Assembly: GCF_003944765.1 (NCBI RefSeq)
Contig: NZ_RWIU01000002.1
Location: 496,001 to 560,000, forward strand
DNA: 64,000 nucleotides
Source: Hymenobacter perfusus
Lineage (GTDB): Bacteria; Bacteroidota; Bacteroidia; Cytophagales; Hymenobacteraceae
Direction of reading: 5' to 3'
Below the pieces are notes generated by a model that searched no databases, was not told where the DNA came from, and saw only the letters and a program-made list of their open reading frames with translations. The position numbers were made by a program, and so were the translations under genes. This document shows, one piece after another, positions 1-7,764 of this stretch. How positions within the stretch are numbered: position 1 is the stretch's first letter; each line of letters opens with the position of its first letter.

Positions 1-969
1 GCCGTTGCCGTTGCTCATGTCCTGGAAGGTGTAGTGCAGCGGCACGTCAAACAGGCTGGTGCGGCCCCCGGTAGCGGCGGCGTAGTTCTTCAGGTCCTGC
101 AGGTTACGGAACCAAGCCTCGCTCACGGCAAAGCGGCCGTTGGTTTTCACCGCGTCCAGCCACTGGTTTACGTAGGGCGTGTAAATGTGCTTGGTGGCAT
201 CGAGGCGGTAGCCGTCGAGGCTCATCTTGGTGGTAATCCAGTTGCCCCAGTTGATGGTTTCGGTCTGGTTGGACGCGTTGTTGTTGTACTGGATTTCCGA
301 GCCCAGCAGGTTGTCGTAGGCGTCGTTGTTGGCGTAGGGCTGGAAGTCCCAGCTTTTCCACTGGTACCAGCCATTGTTGGGCGCCTGCTGCGTGCCGGTG
401 AAGTTGTTGAAGCCCCACTTGTAGCTGCTATACGTATTGCCGCGGCCGGGGAAGTTGAACTTAGTGTACACCAGGTTGCCATTCACGTTTTCCTGCGCAT
501 CGGCCCAGGCCATGTGGTTCATTACCATGTCCTCGTACACCTGCAGGCCCTGGCCCTTCATGGCCCCGATAGCAGTCTGCAGCTGCCCGATGGTGCCGTA
601 ACGCGTGGCTACGGAGCCTTTCTGGTTGAATTCGCCCAAATCGTAGCGGTCATACACGCCGTAGCCGACGTCGCTTTGGCTGCCACCTTTGTAGGCTGGG
701 GGCAGCCAGAGGGCCGTAATGCCAGCGGCCTTCAGCTCAGCTGCCTTGGAGCCCAGCACCTGCCACCAGGTGCCCTGCGCGTTGCTGATTGGCACATCCC
801 AGTAAAACGCCTGCATCATCACGCCATTGGTCACCACGGCATTCTGGCCAGATGAAGTGGCCTGGGGCACGGCCGTGGCCGTGGGCTGCAGTTCCTCTTT
901 GCTGCACGAAGACAACAGGGAACCAGCCGCCAGCAGCCCCGAGAGGGCTACGGTCAGTTTTGCTTTCAT
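1..969 (-). CDS. Alpha-amylase lipoprotein (GH13), C-terminus beyond window
   Basis: The frame runs off the left edge, so about 323 N-terminal residues are visible and the end is missing. The start at 969 gives a lipoprotein signal with lipobox LLSSC (Cys22) and a short Thr/Gln-rich linker. The GH13 barrel shows region I (YEDMVMNHM), region II with the nucleophile Asp (DGYRLDATKH) and region III with the acid/base Glu (VSEAW). By family knowledge it hydrolyses alpha-1,4-glucans; the signal places it on the cell envelope surface or outside. It looks monocistronic: accC upstream has its own terminator and a TATACTTG box lies 38 bases before the start. Liquefying or maltotetraose-forming specificity cannot be told from this part. 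Confidence 0.92.
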   Translation of the reverse strand, partial: MKAKLTVALSGLLAAGSLLSSCSKEELQPTATAVPQATSSGQNAVVTNGVMMQAFYWDVPISNAQGTWWQVLGSKAAELKAAGITALWLPPAYKGGSQSDVGYGVYDRYDLGEFNQKGSVATRYGTIGQLQTAIGAMKGQGLQVYEDMVMNHMAWADAQENVNGNLVYTKFNFPGRGNTYSSYKWGFNNFTGTQQAPNNGWYQWKSWDFQPYANNDAYDNLLGSEIQYNNNASNQTETINWGNWITTKMSLDGYRLDATKHIYTPYVNQWLDAVKTNGRFAVSEAWFRNLQDLKNYAAATGGRTSLFDVPLHYTFQDMSNGNG

Positions 970-1006
970 AAAAGTGGGTGTTTTGGTTAGTGGGATTAGA
1001 ACACTG

Positions 1007-1014
1007 CAAGTATA
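1007..1014 (-). promoter_or_regulatory. Possible -7 promoter box of the amylase gene
   Basis: On the minus strand this reads TATACTTG, one mismatch from the Bacteroidota -7 consensus TAnnTTTG, 38 bases before the amylase start. No clear -33 TTTG is seen. The rest of the 318-base gap (970-1287) is AT-rich and holds a 10-base palindrome ATTGATCAAT at 1122-1131, which could be an operator, and the accC terminator. Confidence 0.4.
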
Positions 1015-1234
1015 CAGGGCACCAGTCGAAATCTGCCTATTCGAAACACGAGTAGCAGCATAATTTAGTGAGTAATCACTAACCTCCGTTAATCTCTTTT
1101 TTAAGCAATATCCGGTTCTGTATTGATCAATGCAGTGCAATTAAAAATTGTTTCGATTGTAATAATGGGCTGTTTGCCGGTTTTGGTGCTGCATTGATGT
1201 GCAGCTTCCGTGCAAAATTTTGGCCTCACAAACC

Positions 1235-1268
1235 AAAAAAGGCCTGATCCTCGCGGAACAGGCCTTTG
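1235..1268 (-). terminator. Intrinsic terminator after accC
   Basis: Read on the minus strand, AAGGCCTG and CAGGCCTT pair across an 11-12 base loop and are followed by a run of T. It lies about 20 bases after the accC stop and closes the efp-accB-accC group. Confidence 0.85.
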
Positions 1269-1287
1269 GTTTGGCGGAAAGTATGGT

Positions 1288-2634
1288 TTACAGCTCCGAG
1301 AAATCGAAGCTCGTTTCCAGGAACTTCGTGGTGAAGTCGCCGGCCTTGAACTGCTCGTTATCCATCAGCTTGAGGTGGAACGGGATGGTCGTTTTCACGC
1401 CTTCCACCACAAACTCGCTCAGAGCGCGCTTCATTTTCACGATGCACTCTTCCCGAGTCTGGGCCACAGTGATGAGCTTGGCAATCATCGAGTCGTAGTT
1501 CGACGGAATCTGGTAGCCGGCATACACGTGCGTATCCACGCGCACGCCGTGGCCGCCCGGGATGTGCAGCACCGTGATTTTGCCCGGTGACGGACGGAAG
1601 TCCTTCGTGGGGTCCTCGGCGTTGATGCGGCACTCCATGGCGTGCATTTTGGGCGAGTAGTTGTTGCCCGAAATCGGAATGCCCGCGGCCACCTTAATCT
1701 GCTCCTTGATCAGGTCGTAGTTGATAACTTCTTCTGTTACGGGGTGCTCCACCTGAATGCGGGTGTTCATCTCCATGAAGTAGAAGTTCCGGTCCTTGTC
1801 TACCAGGAACTCAATGGTACCCACGCCCTCGTAGCCGATGGCCGAAGCGCCGGCAATAGCCGCCGCACCCATCCGCTCGCGCAGATCATCGGTCATAAAC
1901 GGCGAAGGCGCTTCCTCCACCAGTTTCTGGTGGCGGCGCTGGATGCTGCAGTCGCGCTCCGAGAGGTGGCACACGTGGCCGAACTGGTCGCCGCACACCT
2001 GAATTTCGATGTGGCGGGGTTCCACCACAAATTTTTCCAGGTACATGCCGTCGTTGCCGAAGGCGGCTTTCGATTCGGTGCGGGCGTCGTTCCAAGCTTT
2101 CTCGAACTCGTCTTCGGCATTGATGATGCGCATGCCGCGCCCGCCGCCGCCGGCCGTAGCCTTCAGAATAACGGGGTACTTGATTTTGGCGGCAATCTTC
2201 TTGCCCTGCTCCACCGAATCAAGCAGGCCCACGGAACCCGGAATGCAAGGCACGCCGGCGGCAATCATGGTAGCCTTGGCCGAGGCCTTATCACCCATGC
2301 GGTTAATCATATCGGGCGAAGCGCCGATGAACTTGATGCCGTTTTCCTGGCACACGCGCGAGAATTCGGCGTTTTCGCTCAGAAACCCGTAGCCCGGATG
2401 AATGGCGTCGGCGTTGGTAATTTCGGCGGCGGCAATCAGCGTTGGGATACTCAGGTAGCTCTGCGACGAAGCGGGCGGCCCAATGCACACGGCCTCATCG
2501 GCGAAGCGTACGTGCAGGCTTTCCTTATCGGCCGTCGAGTACACGGCCACCGTCTTGATGCCCATTTCCTTGCAGGTCCGAATCACGCGCAGCGCAATTT
2601 CGCCCCGGTTGGCAATCAGTATTTTCTTGAACAC
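1288..2634 (-). CDS. accC: Acetyl-CoA carboxylase, biotin carboxylase subunit
   Basis: AccC carboxylates the biotin carried on AccB using ATP and bicarbonate, the first half-reaction of malonyl-CoA formation in fatty-acid synthesis. The 448-residue length is standard for the bacterial subunit. It begins [19 protein letters not shown], the hallmark biotin-carboxylase N-domain, and has the ATP-grasp glycine-rich loop ([12 protein letters not shown]), the metal-binding [14 protein letters not shown] stretch and a C-terminal domain. It follows accB by 109 bases that contain a heptad-repeat pair, and is probably co-transcribed with efp and accB. Nothing looks broken. Confidence 0.97.
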   Translation of the reverse strand: MFKKILIANRGEIALRVIRTCKEMGIKTVAVYSTADKESLHVRFADEAVCIGPPASSQSYLSIPTLIAAAEITNADAIHPGYGFLSENAEFSRVCQENGIKFIGASPDMINRMGDKASAKATMIAAGVPCIPGSVGLLDSVEQGKKIAAKIKYPVILKATAGGGGRGMRIINAEDEFEKAWNDARTESKAAFGNDGMYLEKFVVEPRHIEIQVCGDQFGHVCHLSERDCSIQRRHQKLVEEAPSPFMTDDLRERMGAAAIAGASAIGYEGVGTIEFLVDKDRNFYFMEMNTRIQVEHPVTEEVINYDLIKEQIKVAAGIPISGNNYSPKMHAMECRINAEDPTKDFRPSPGKITVLHIPGGHGVRVDTHVYAGYQIPSNYDSMIAKLITVAQTREECIVKMKRALSEFVVEGVKTTIPFHLKLMDNEQFKAGDFTTKFLETSFDFSEL

Positions 2635-2662
2635 AGCTCTCAGGGTTAGATGTGAGAAAGGA

Positions 2663-2742
2663 GAGCTTAGAACTCAGACTCGCGGCGGCGTTGGGCCGAC
2701 TCACGGATTCTAAGTTCTAAGCTCTCAATTCTAAGCTCTAAA
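2663..2742. repeat. Heptad-periodic inverted tract, accB-accC gap
   Basis: Right arm 2708-2742 divides into consecutive 7-mers TTCTAAG, TTCTAAG, CTCTCAA, TTCTAAG, CTCTAAA. Left arm 2663-2677 (GAGCTTAGAACTCAG) is the inverse of the same word. The tract ends against the accB stop codon. Confidence 0.75.
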
Positions 2743-2743
2743 A

Positions 2744-3235
2744 TTACATTGGCTCAATCAGGAACAGCGGCTGGTCGTACTCCACGGGGGAGGCATTTTC
2801 GACCAGGGCTTTCACCACGCGGCCCGATTGCTCGGCCTCGATTTCGTTGAACAGCTTCATGGCCTCGATGATGCAGATTACCTGGCCTTTCTCCACCAAG
2901 TCACCCACCTGCACAAACACCGGCGAATCGGGGCTGTTGCTGCGGTAGAACGTGCCAATCATCGGCGACTTCAGGGCCACGTGGCTGGCACTGGCAGCCT
3001 CAGCGGCTGGCGCGGCCGGAGCCGTTGCCGGAGTAGCCGGGGCTGAAGCGGCGGCCGGGGCCGCAGCCGCTACGGGAGCCGGAGCCGCCGCTGGCATGGC
3101 CACACCAGCCGAAACCACTTTCGTGGAAGGCTCGCGCTGCACCGAAATTTTAAACTCGTCGGTTTCGATGTTGACTTTGTTCAGACCCGACTTGGCAATG
3201 AAGTCGATGAGGTCCTGGAGTTCTTTGGCTTTCAT
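2744..3235 (-). CDS. accB: Biotin carboxyl carrier protein of acetyl-CoA carboxylase
   Basis: AccB carries the biotin that AccC carboxylates and the carboxyltransferase then uses. I choose the start at 3235 ([13 protein letters not shown]), the usual family N-terminus, giving 163 residues; an in-frame ATG at 3283 lies inside the end of efp and is less likely. Order: N-terminal helical segment, a long Ala/Pro-rich linker (about residues 55-85), then the biotinyl domain with [11 protein letters not shown], where Lys127 is the expected biotinylation site. The gap to efp is 28 bases and accC follows, so the three genes probably form one unit. The gene for the carboxyltransferase is not in the window. 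Confidence 0.95.
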   Translation of the reverse strand: MKAKELQDLIDFIAKSGLNKVNIETDEFKISVQREPSTKVVSAGVAMPAAAPAPVAAAAPAAASAPATPATAPAAPAAEAASASHVALKSPMIGTFYRSNSPDSPVFVQVGDLVEKGQVICIIEAMKLFNEIEAEQSGRVVKALVENASPVEYDQPLFLIEPM

Positions 3236-3263
3236 GGCGGTGGGAGAGGACTTGGTGGGCTGC

Positions 3264-3827
3264 TTATTTGACTCTTTCGACATAGGAGTAGTCGCTGGTC
3301 TTGATGCGGATTTTGGTGTCGGTATCAATGAACAGCGGCACCTGAATGCGGGCCCCCGTTTCCACGATGGCCGGCTTGAGGGTGTTAGTGGCGGTGTCGC
3401 CTTTCAGGCCGGGCTCGGTGTAGGTGACCACCAGCTCCACGGTAGTCGGCAGTTCGGCCGTGAGGGGCAGCTCGGTTTCGGCGTGGAACAGGATGGTGGC
3501 CACCTGGCCTTCCTTCATAATATCGGCAAACGGTACCATGGCCTTGGGCAGCACCACCTGCTCGAAGGTTTCGTTGTCCATGAACGTGTAGCCGTAGTCG
3601 TCCTTGTACAAATACTGGTGCGGGCGCTGCTCCACGCGGGCCGTTTCCACTTTCACCCCGGCGTTGAAGGTGTTATCGATAACACGGCCGGTTTTGATGT
3701 TGCGGAGCTTGGTACGCACGAAAGCCGGGCCTTTGCCGGGTTTTACGTGTTGGAATTCGGTGATGACGTGCAGGTCGCCGTTGTAGTTCAGAACGAGCCC
3801 GTTGCGGAAATCAGCAGTAGTGGCCAT
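3264..3827 (-). CDS. efp: Translation elongation factor P
   Basis: EF-P binds ribosomes stalled at consecutive prolines and restores peptide-bond formation. At 187 residues the length is standard for the three-domain protein. The N-terminal KOW-like domain carries the tip loop KPGKGPAF with Lys32 at the position of the functionally important tip residue; the C-terminal OB domains run to [13 protein letters not shown]. No modification enzyme gene is present nearby. It sits next to accB and accC, a common arrangement. A promoter-like box at 3999-4006 is followed by a strong terminator (3949-3990) 120 bases before the start, so expression may be attenuated in the leader. Confidence 0.97.
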   Translation of the reverse strand: MATTADFRNGLVLNYNGDLHVITEFQHVKPGKGPAFVRTKLRNIKTGRVIDNTFNAGVKVETARVEQRPHQYLYKDDYGYTFMDNETFEQVVLPKAMVPFADIMKEGQVATILFHAETELPLTAELPTTVELVVTYTEPGLKGDTATNTLKPAIVETGARIQVPLFIDTDTKIRIKTSDYSYVERVK

Positions 3828-3847
3828 GAGGAATGGGGGTAGTGGAA

Positions 3848-3948
3848 TTAAAAATTGGGAATTAAAAATTAAAAATGGTGGCTGGTCAAGTTGGTTCGCT
3901 ACCGGTAGACCAACCGATTCTTAATTCTTCATTTTTAATTTTTAATTG
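3848..3948. repeat. Heptad-periodic inverted tract, efp leader
   Basis: Left arm 3848-3875 reads TTAAAAA, TTGGGAA, TTAAAAA, TTAAAAA. Right arm 3918-3948 reads TTCTTAA, TTCTTCA, TTTTTAA, TTTTTAA, TTG. The arms are inverted relative to each other with about 42 bases between them, lying between the leader terminator and the efp start. Confidence 0.8.
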
Positions 3949-3990
3949 AAAAAAAACGTGCCGTCCCGGGAAACTGGCGGGGCGGCACGT
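3949..3990 (-). terminator. Intrinsic terminator between fabH and efp
   Basis: On the minus strand CGTGCCG and CGGCACG pair (with additional C/G pairs in the interior) and eight T residues follow. It can end the fabH transcript, but a promoter-like box lies on its upstream side, so it may also act in the efp leader. Confidence 0.88.
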
Positions 3991-3998
3991 CGGGAGTG

Positions 3999-4006
3999 CA
4001 AGTATA
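3999..4006 (-). promoter_or_regulatory. Possible -7 box upstream of the efp leader terminator
   Basis: Minus-strand TATACTTG, one mismatch from TAnnTTTG, placed 9 bases before the terminator stem. It is identical to the box before the amylase gene. No good -33 element is visible, so this is tentative. Confidence 0.35.
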
Positions 4007-4036
4007 GGAGGTTTTCCGTATTCGCGCCGCGTGAGG

Positions 4037-5050
4037 TTACGCCGTGCGCGGGTCGGGTTTGGGGTCATAGGCCCATTTCAGGTACAGCGCGCCCCAGGTA
4101 AAGCCGCCACCAAAGGCGGCAATGATGAGGTTATCCCCTTTGCGCAGCTGCTGCTCGTAGTCGGAGAGGCACAGCGGAATGGTGCCGTTGGTAGTGTTAC
4201 CGTACTTGTGAATGTTGAGCATCACCTTCTCGGGGCCGATGCCGACGCGGTGGGCCGTGGCATCAATGATGCGCTTATTAGCCTGATGGGGCACCAGCCA
4301 GTCGATGGTCTCGGCCGAAAGACCGTTGCGCTCCGCCACCTGGGCGGCCACGTCAGCCATATTTTTCACGGCAAACTTGAATACGGCGGCCCCTTCCTGG
4401 TACACGTAATGCTCGCGGTGGGCTACAGTATCGGCGGAGGGCGGCCGGCGCGAACCGCCGGCTTTCTGGTGCAGATACTGCTCGCCATTGCCATCGGAGT
4501 GCAACTCCTGATCCAGCAGACCCAGGCCATCGGTGTTGGGTTCCAGCAACACGGCCCCGGCCCCATCTCCGAAGATGATGCAGGTGGCGCGGTCGGTGTA
4601 GTCGATGATGCTCGACATTTTATCGGCCCCCACCACCACTACTTTTTTGTAGGTGCCGGTGGCAATGAACTGCGAGCCAGTGGCCAGCGCGTACATAAAG
4701 CCCGAGCAGGCCGCCTGCATATCGAAGCTGAAAGCCTTGGTAGCACCTACGGCTGCCGAAATAATGTTGGCCGTGGCCGGGAAAACCAGGTCGGGGGTAG
4801 TGGTGGCGCAAATCAGCAGGTCGATATCGGCAGCTTGGTTGCCGGTTTTGGCCAGCAACTGCTCTACGGCTTTAATACCCATCACCGAAGTGCCCTGGTT
4901 TTCGCCCTTGAGAATGTGTCGCTCCTTAATTCCCGTACGGCTTAAAATCCACTCATCGGTGGTATCCACCAGGGTTTCCAACTCCCGGTTGGTCAGCACG
5001 TAATCGGGCACGTAGGAACCGACTCCGGTAATGGCAGCGGTAATCTTCAT
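4037..5050 (-). CDS. fabH: 3-oxoacyl-ACP synthase III
   Basis: FabH condenses acetyl-CoA (or a branched acyl-CoA) with malonyl-ACP to start fatty-acid synthesis. The start at 5050 ([19 protein letters not shown]) is the usual family N-terminus and gives 337 residues. The thiolase-fold catalytic triad is visible: Cys in [10 protein letters not shown], His in PHQANKRI and Asn in KYGNTTNGT. It follows plsX by 69 bases in the classic rpmF-plsX-fabH order, so it is probably in that operon. Some Bacteroidota FabH enzymes prefer branched primers; the sequence alone does not settle this. Confidence 0.96.
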   Translation of the reverse strand: MKITAAITGVGSYVPDYVLTNRELETLVDTTDEWILSRTGIKERHILKGENQGTSVMGIKAVEQLLAKTGNQAADIDLLICATTTPDLVFPATANIISAAVGATKAFSFDMQAACSGFMYALATGSQFIATGTYKKVVVVGADKMSSIIDYTDRATCIIFGDGAGAVLLEPNTDGLGLLDQELHSDGNGEQYLHQKAGGSRRPPSADTVAHREHYVYQEGAAVFKFAVKNMADVAAQVAERNGLSAETIDWLVPHQANKRIIDATAHRVGIGPEKVMLNIHKYGNTTNGTIPLCLSDYEQQLRKGDNLIIAAFGGGFTWGALYLKWAYDPKPDPRTA

Positions 5051-5119
5051 CAGCGAATTGGGGAACAGCAGATGCGGCAAAGGAAAAGTCCGGCTCGGCG
5101 GCCGGACTTACAGTCGCTC

Positions 5120-6061
5120 CTAGGACTTAAAGGTGTTTTTTATCTGATCAGCAATGCCGGAGTGGGCCATTTGGTAGCCTTGCAGCAGCATGTTGCAGAT
5201 GGCCTGAGGCGTGCTTACCCCGTGGCCGATGATGGCATTGTCGTTGATGCCAAGGATGGGCGAGCCCCCAACAGCTTCGTAGTTGAATTTGTCGAGGAAC
5301 GGGTCGTGAATATCTTTCTCGGCAATAATATCATACACCGATTCGGCCATTTTCAGGACCACGTTACCCGTAAAGCCGTCGCACACAATCACGTCGGCTT
5401 TGTCATTGAACAGGTCGCGGCCCTCGATATTGCCGATGAAGTGAATATGAGGGTTCACTTTCAGCAGCTGGTACGCGGCCTGGGTAATGGCTGTGCCTTT
5501 GCCTTCTTCCTCGCCCAGGTTCATAAGGCCCACCTTAGGCGTTTCAATACCCAGCACGTACTTGGCGTACAATGAGCCCAGTTCACCGAACTGCTCCAGC
5601 ATTTCGGGCTTGCATTCCGCATTGGCCCCCACATCCAGCATGATACCCATACCGCCGTGCAGTTTGGGGACAAAGTTGGCAATGGCAGGGCGCATCACAC
5701 CGGGAACCGCCTTCACGCTGAACATGGCACCCACCAGCATCGCGCCGGTATTACCGGCCGAGCAGAAAGCTTCCACTTCACCGGTAGCCAGCAGCTTGTA
5801 GCCAACAGCAATACTGGAATCCTGCTTCTGCTGGTAGGCTTTGGCCGGGTGCTCGCCCATCTCAATGATCTGGGAAGCGGAAACCAGGGTAAGGTCGGCG
5901 GCGGCGGCACCGTGCTGGTCCAGCAGGGGGCGCACGGCCGCTTCCTGGCCGATGAGCACTATCTGGGCCTTACCGGCCAGCGCCTGAGCGGCCAGAACGG
6001 CCCCATCGACGGCGGCTTGAGGAGCAAAATCGCCCCCCATTGCGTCCAGGGCTATCTTCAT
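5120..6061 (-). CDS. plsX: Phosphate acyltransferase PlsX
   Basis: PlsX converts acyl-ACP to acyl-phosphate, the donor for PlsY in phospholipid synthesis, and is peripheral on the inner membrane. It starts MKIALDAMGGDFAPQAAVDG, the diagnostic PlsX N-terminus, and is 313 residues long, as expected. Further family stretches are CSAGNTGAMLVG, ANFVPKLHGGMGIMLDVGAN and IVCDGFTGNVVLK. It lies between rpmF and fabH with gaps of 140 and 69 bases. No plsY is in the window. Confidence 0.96.
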   Translation of the reverse strand: MKIALDAMGGDFAPQAAVDGAVLAAQALAGKAQIVLIGQEAAVRPLLDQHGAAAADLTLVSASQIIEMGEHPAKAYQQKQDSSIAVGYKLLATGEVEAFCSAGNTGAMLVGAMFSVKAVPGVMRPAIANFVPKLHGGMGIMLDVGANAECKPEMLEQFGELGSLYAKYVLGIETPKVGLMNLGEEEGKGTAITQAAYQLLKVNPHIHFIGNIEGRDLFNDKADVIVCDGFTGNVVLKMAESVYDIIAEKDIHDPFLDKFNYEAVGGSPILGINDNAIIGHGVSTPQAICNMLLQGYQMAHSGIADQIKNTFKS

Positions 6062-6201
6062 GAACGGGGAATCAAAGAGGTCCGGGAGAGAAACCTCGGG
6101 CCGCAGTTCACCGCCCGGGGCGGGCTCCCGATGTCGGAAACCAACCGCCGGGCGGTAATAGTGGTTGCGGAGCCGCGAGGCAATAAGCAGCTAACGTACG
6201 A

Positions 6202-6426
6202 CTACTCTTCGTCGTTGTCAGTAGGAGCCGGAGCGGCTACGGGCGCGTAATCTTTGATAGCTACTTTACCGTTCAGGTACAGGTCGCCGTCTACTACGTA
6301 GGCTTTGTGACGCAGGTGCAGCTCGCCGGTAGTGGCGCAAAGCGTCACGGCTTTAGGAGTCAGCTTGTAGTGGCTACGACGCTTGTCGCGGGTAGCGGAG
6401 GAGGTCCGGCGCTTAGGATGTGCCAT
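6202..6426 (-). CDS. rpmF: Ribosomal protein bL32
   Basis: bL32 is a small protein of the large ribosomal subunit. The N-terminus MAHPKRRTSSATRDKRRSHY is diagnostic. At 74 residues it is a little longer than usual because of an acidic tail (PAPTDNDEE). Only one Cys remains where zinc-binding L32 proteins have four, so this is the zinc-free form that I believe is normal in Bacteroidota. It sits between the DUF177 gene and plsX, a widely conserved order. A 7-base periodic purine tract (6438-6465) lies just before the start codon. Confidence 0.97.
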   Translation of the reverse strand: MAHPKRRTSSATRDKRRSHYKLTPKAVTLCATTGELHLRHKAYVVDGDLYLNGKVAIKDYAPVAAPAPTDNDEE

Positions 6427-6437
6427 GGTCGGGGAAA

Positions 6438-6465
6438 AGTTAAAAAGTAAAAGTTAAGAGAGAAA
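6438..6465. repeat. Heptad-periodic tract before rpmF
   Basis: Consecutive 7-mers AGTTAAA, AAGTAAA, AGTTAAG, AGAGAAA lie within about 12 bases of the rpmF start. No inverted partner is obvious in this short gap. Confidence 0.6.
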
Positions 6466-6483
6466 AATCAGGCCCGATTCAGC

Positions 6484-7017
6484 CTAATTGAGGTTTTTGA
6501 GCGCATTCCAGCGCGGGTCGGTATCGTCGTCGTCCGCATCATCCTCGCCTTCCTTGCGGGTGGTGAAGATGAGCGTGGCATCGGCATCGGGGTTCTCGTC
6601 GGGTTCGTTCTGGAAGCGCGGGTGCAGCTTTTTCATGGGCAGGGCCAGTCCGATGTAGTCGAACAGGTGCTGGGCCAGCGGGAGCGTCTGGGTATCGGGT
6701 GTGATTTGCAGCACGTTGTCGTCCAGCTCCTGTGCCTGCTCCCCGAAACGCACCAGCAGTTGCTCCTGGGCGTCGATTTCCTGGTCGTAGTCGTCGAGGC
6801 TCCGGTCGCAGACCTGACGCACAGTACCCTGGAGGTCGAAATCCACGGTAATCAGCCGTTCGGTTTTGGTCAGGGTGATATCGGCGTGGATGTTACCGTC
6901 GGGAATCAGCTCTTGGTCGAATTGCTCGAAGAAGGAGCGGTCCAGATCAAACGCGAAATGGTGCGTTTTATCGGCCAGTCGGGCAATGTTGATGTCGTAT
7001 GGCGAATCCTTCTTCAC
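6484..7017 (-). CDS. DUF177 (YceD-like) protein
   Basis: A 177-residue acidic protein of the DUF177/YceD family, recognised from its position directly before rpmF and plsX, from the central FDLQGTVRQVCDRSLDDYDQ segment, where the family usually has a Cys-containing core, and from the Asp-rich C-terminal part (GEDDADDDDTDPRW). YceD proteins are linked to 23S rRNA processing or ribosome assembly in other organisms, but the biochemical role is not settled. Only one conserved Cys is seen here rather than a CxxC pair. A perfect TAnnTTTG box lies 21 bases before the start, so the rpmF operon probably begins here. Confidence 0.85.
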   Translation of the reverse strand: MKKDSPYDINIARLADKTHHFAFDLDRSFFEQFDQELIPDGNIHADITLTKTERLITVDFDLQGTVRQVCDRSLDDYDQEIDAQEQLLVRFGEQAQELDDNVLQITPDTQTLPLAQHLFDYIGLALPMKKLHPRFQNEPDENPDADATLIFTTRKEGEDDADDDDTDPRWNALKNLN

Positions 7018-7037
7018 GGTGAGTTTTTAGCAGGGGG

Positions 7038-7045
7038 CAAAAGTA
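7038..7045 (-). promoter_or_regulatory. -7 promoter box for the DUF177-rpmF-plsX-fabH group
   Basis: Minus-strand TACTTTTG matches TAnnTTTG exactly, 21 bases before the DUF177 start, which would leave a leader of roughly 14 bases. Confidence 0.55.
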
Positions 7046-7094
7046 ACAAGTTTTGCCCGTTTTGTAAAAGCAGCAGCCCAGTATGGCGCTTTGG

Positions 7095-7463
7095 TCAGGC
7101 GTTCTTCAGGATAAAATCCGAGGGAATACCCAGGCGCTCGTACAGGCGCTTGGCCAGATCGAGCGTAACGCGCCGCTTGCCGCTCAGAATCTGGGAGAGG
7201 CGGCCGGCGGGCACTTCCAGCAGCTCGGCCAGCTCCTTTTGCTTGAGCCGCATCTGCTGGCGCTTCAACTCAATCATTTCGGCCAGGGAGGTCGGCAGAT
7301 TGGGAATCGGCAGCAGGCCCAGCTTGCTTTCGTACACGTCAAGAGCCGTAATCAGCTCCCGAAACTCCGTTTCCAGGGCCACGTTGCCCTCTACGCCCGC
7401 AGCTACCAGCGCATCGAGGCGGCGCAGGGCGGTGCGATAGTCGGTAGGAGTGGTCAAGGTCAT
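7095..7463 (-). CDS. HigA-like helix-turn-helix regulator without a toxin neighbour
   Basis: This 122-residue protein matches the HigA-like (COG5499) layout: an N-terminal helical part (TDYRTALRRLDALVAAG...ALDVYESK) and a C-terminal XRE helix-turn-helix (RLKQKELAELLEVPAGRLSQ, then SGKRRVTLDLAKRLYERLGI). I start at the ATG at 7463; the frame is open a little further to a TTG at 7481 but that lies in the U-run of a terminator. The usual higB toxin would lie just upstream on this strand; the 301 bases there contain no such frame. It may therefore be a stand-alone regulator. Its promoter is the best match to consensus in the window (7516-7546) and is followed at once by an intrinsic terminator. 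Confidence 0.85.
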   Translation of the reverse strand: MTLTTPTDYRTALRRLDALVAAGVEGNVALETEFRELITALDVYESKLGLLPIPNLPTSLAEMIELKRQQMRLKQKELAELLEVPAGRLSQILSGKRRVTLDLAKRLYERLGIPSDFILKNA

Positions 7464-7471
7464 GAAAGCGT

Positions 7472-7502
7472 CGAAAAACAAAACGGAGCCGAACCGGCTC
7501 CG
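7472..7502 (-). terminator. Intrinsic terminator in the leader of the HigA-like gene
   Basis: Minus strand: CGGAGCCG, loop GTT, CGGCTCCG, then TTTTGTTTTT. It ends about 10 bases before the start codon at 7463 and starts 13 bases after the -7 box, so RNA from that promoter would be about 35 bases if terminated. Confidence 0.85.
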
Positions 7503-7515
7503 CTGATTACGGCTG

Positions 7516-7546
7516 CAAACTTACGGCGCAATTTTAAAACCGCAAA
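7516..7546 (-). promoter_or_regulatory. Bacteroidota promoter (-33 TTTG, -7 TAAGTTTG)
   Basis: On the minus strand TTTG (7543-7546) is separated by exactly 19 bases from TAAGTTTG (7516-7523). Both elements and the spacing match the consensus known from Bacteroides and Flavobacterium. It points at the HigA-like gene through the terminator at 7472-7502. Confidence 0.75.
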
Positions 7547-7677
7547 GTAAATTTCGTTTTTGGAAAGAAAGTTTCTGTTTGGTGCGACAGATATTTAACG
7601 ATTAGCCTTGTTTCTTCGAGGTAAGAGGAGTCTGGTATACAGCGTTTGAGCTGATGAAGCTGTGTAAAAAGTCGTCA

Positions 7678-7738
7678 GACCGTCATGCTGAGCTAGGCGA
7701 AGCGGTAGAGATGCTTCAACAGGCTCAGCATGACGGTC
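7678..7738. repeat. REP-like inverted repeat (GTCATGCTGAGC type)
   Basis: Perfect 16-base arms GACCGTCATGCTGAGC (7678-7693) and its inverse (7723-7738) with a 29-base spacer. No U-run follows either side, so it is not a classic terminator. The arm word resembles the elements at 8858, 46739 and 58891. It lies between pdxA and the HigA-like gene. Confidence 0.8.
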
Positions 7739-7764
7739 AAGGAACCTCGACGGAATTTTACCGC

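Noticed and set aside
2952-3842. 296-residue plus-strand frame across accB and efp
   Set aside because: It covers two real minus-strand genes with clear biotin and EF-P motifs; the plus-strand translation is low complexity.
7678-7738. Terminator for pdxA
   Set aside because: The arms pair well but no U-run follows on either strand and the arm word recurs elsewhere as a dispersed palindrome.
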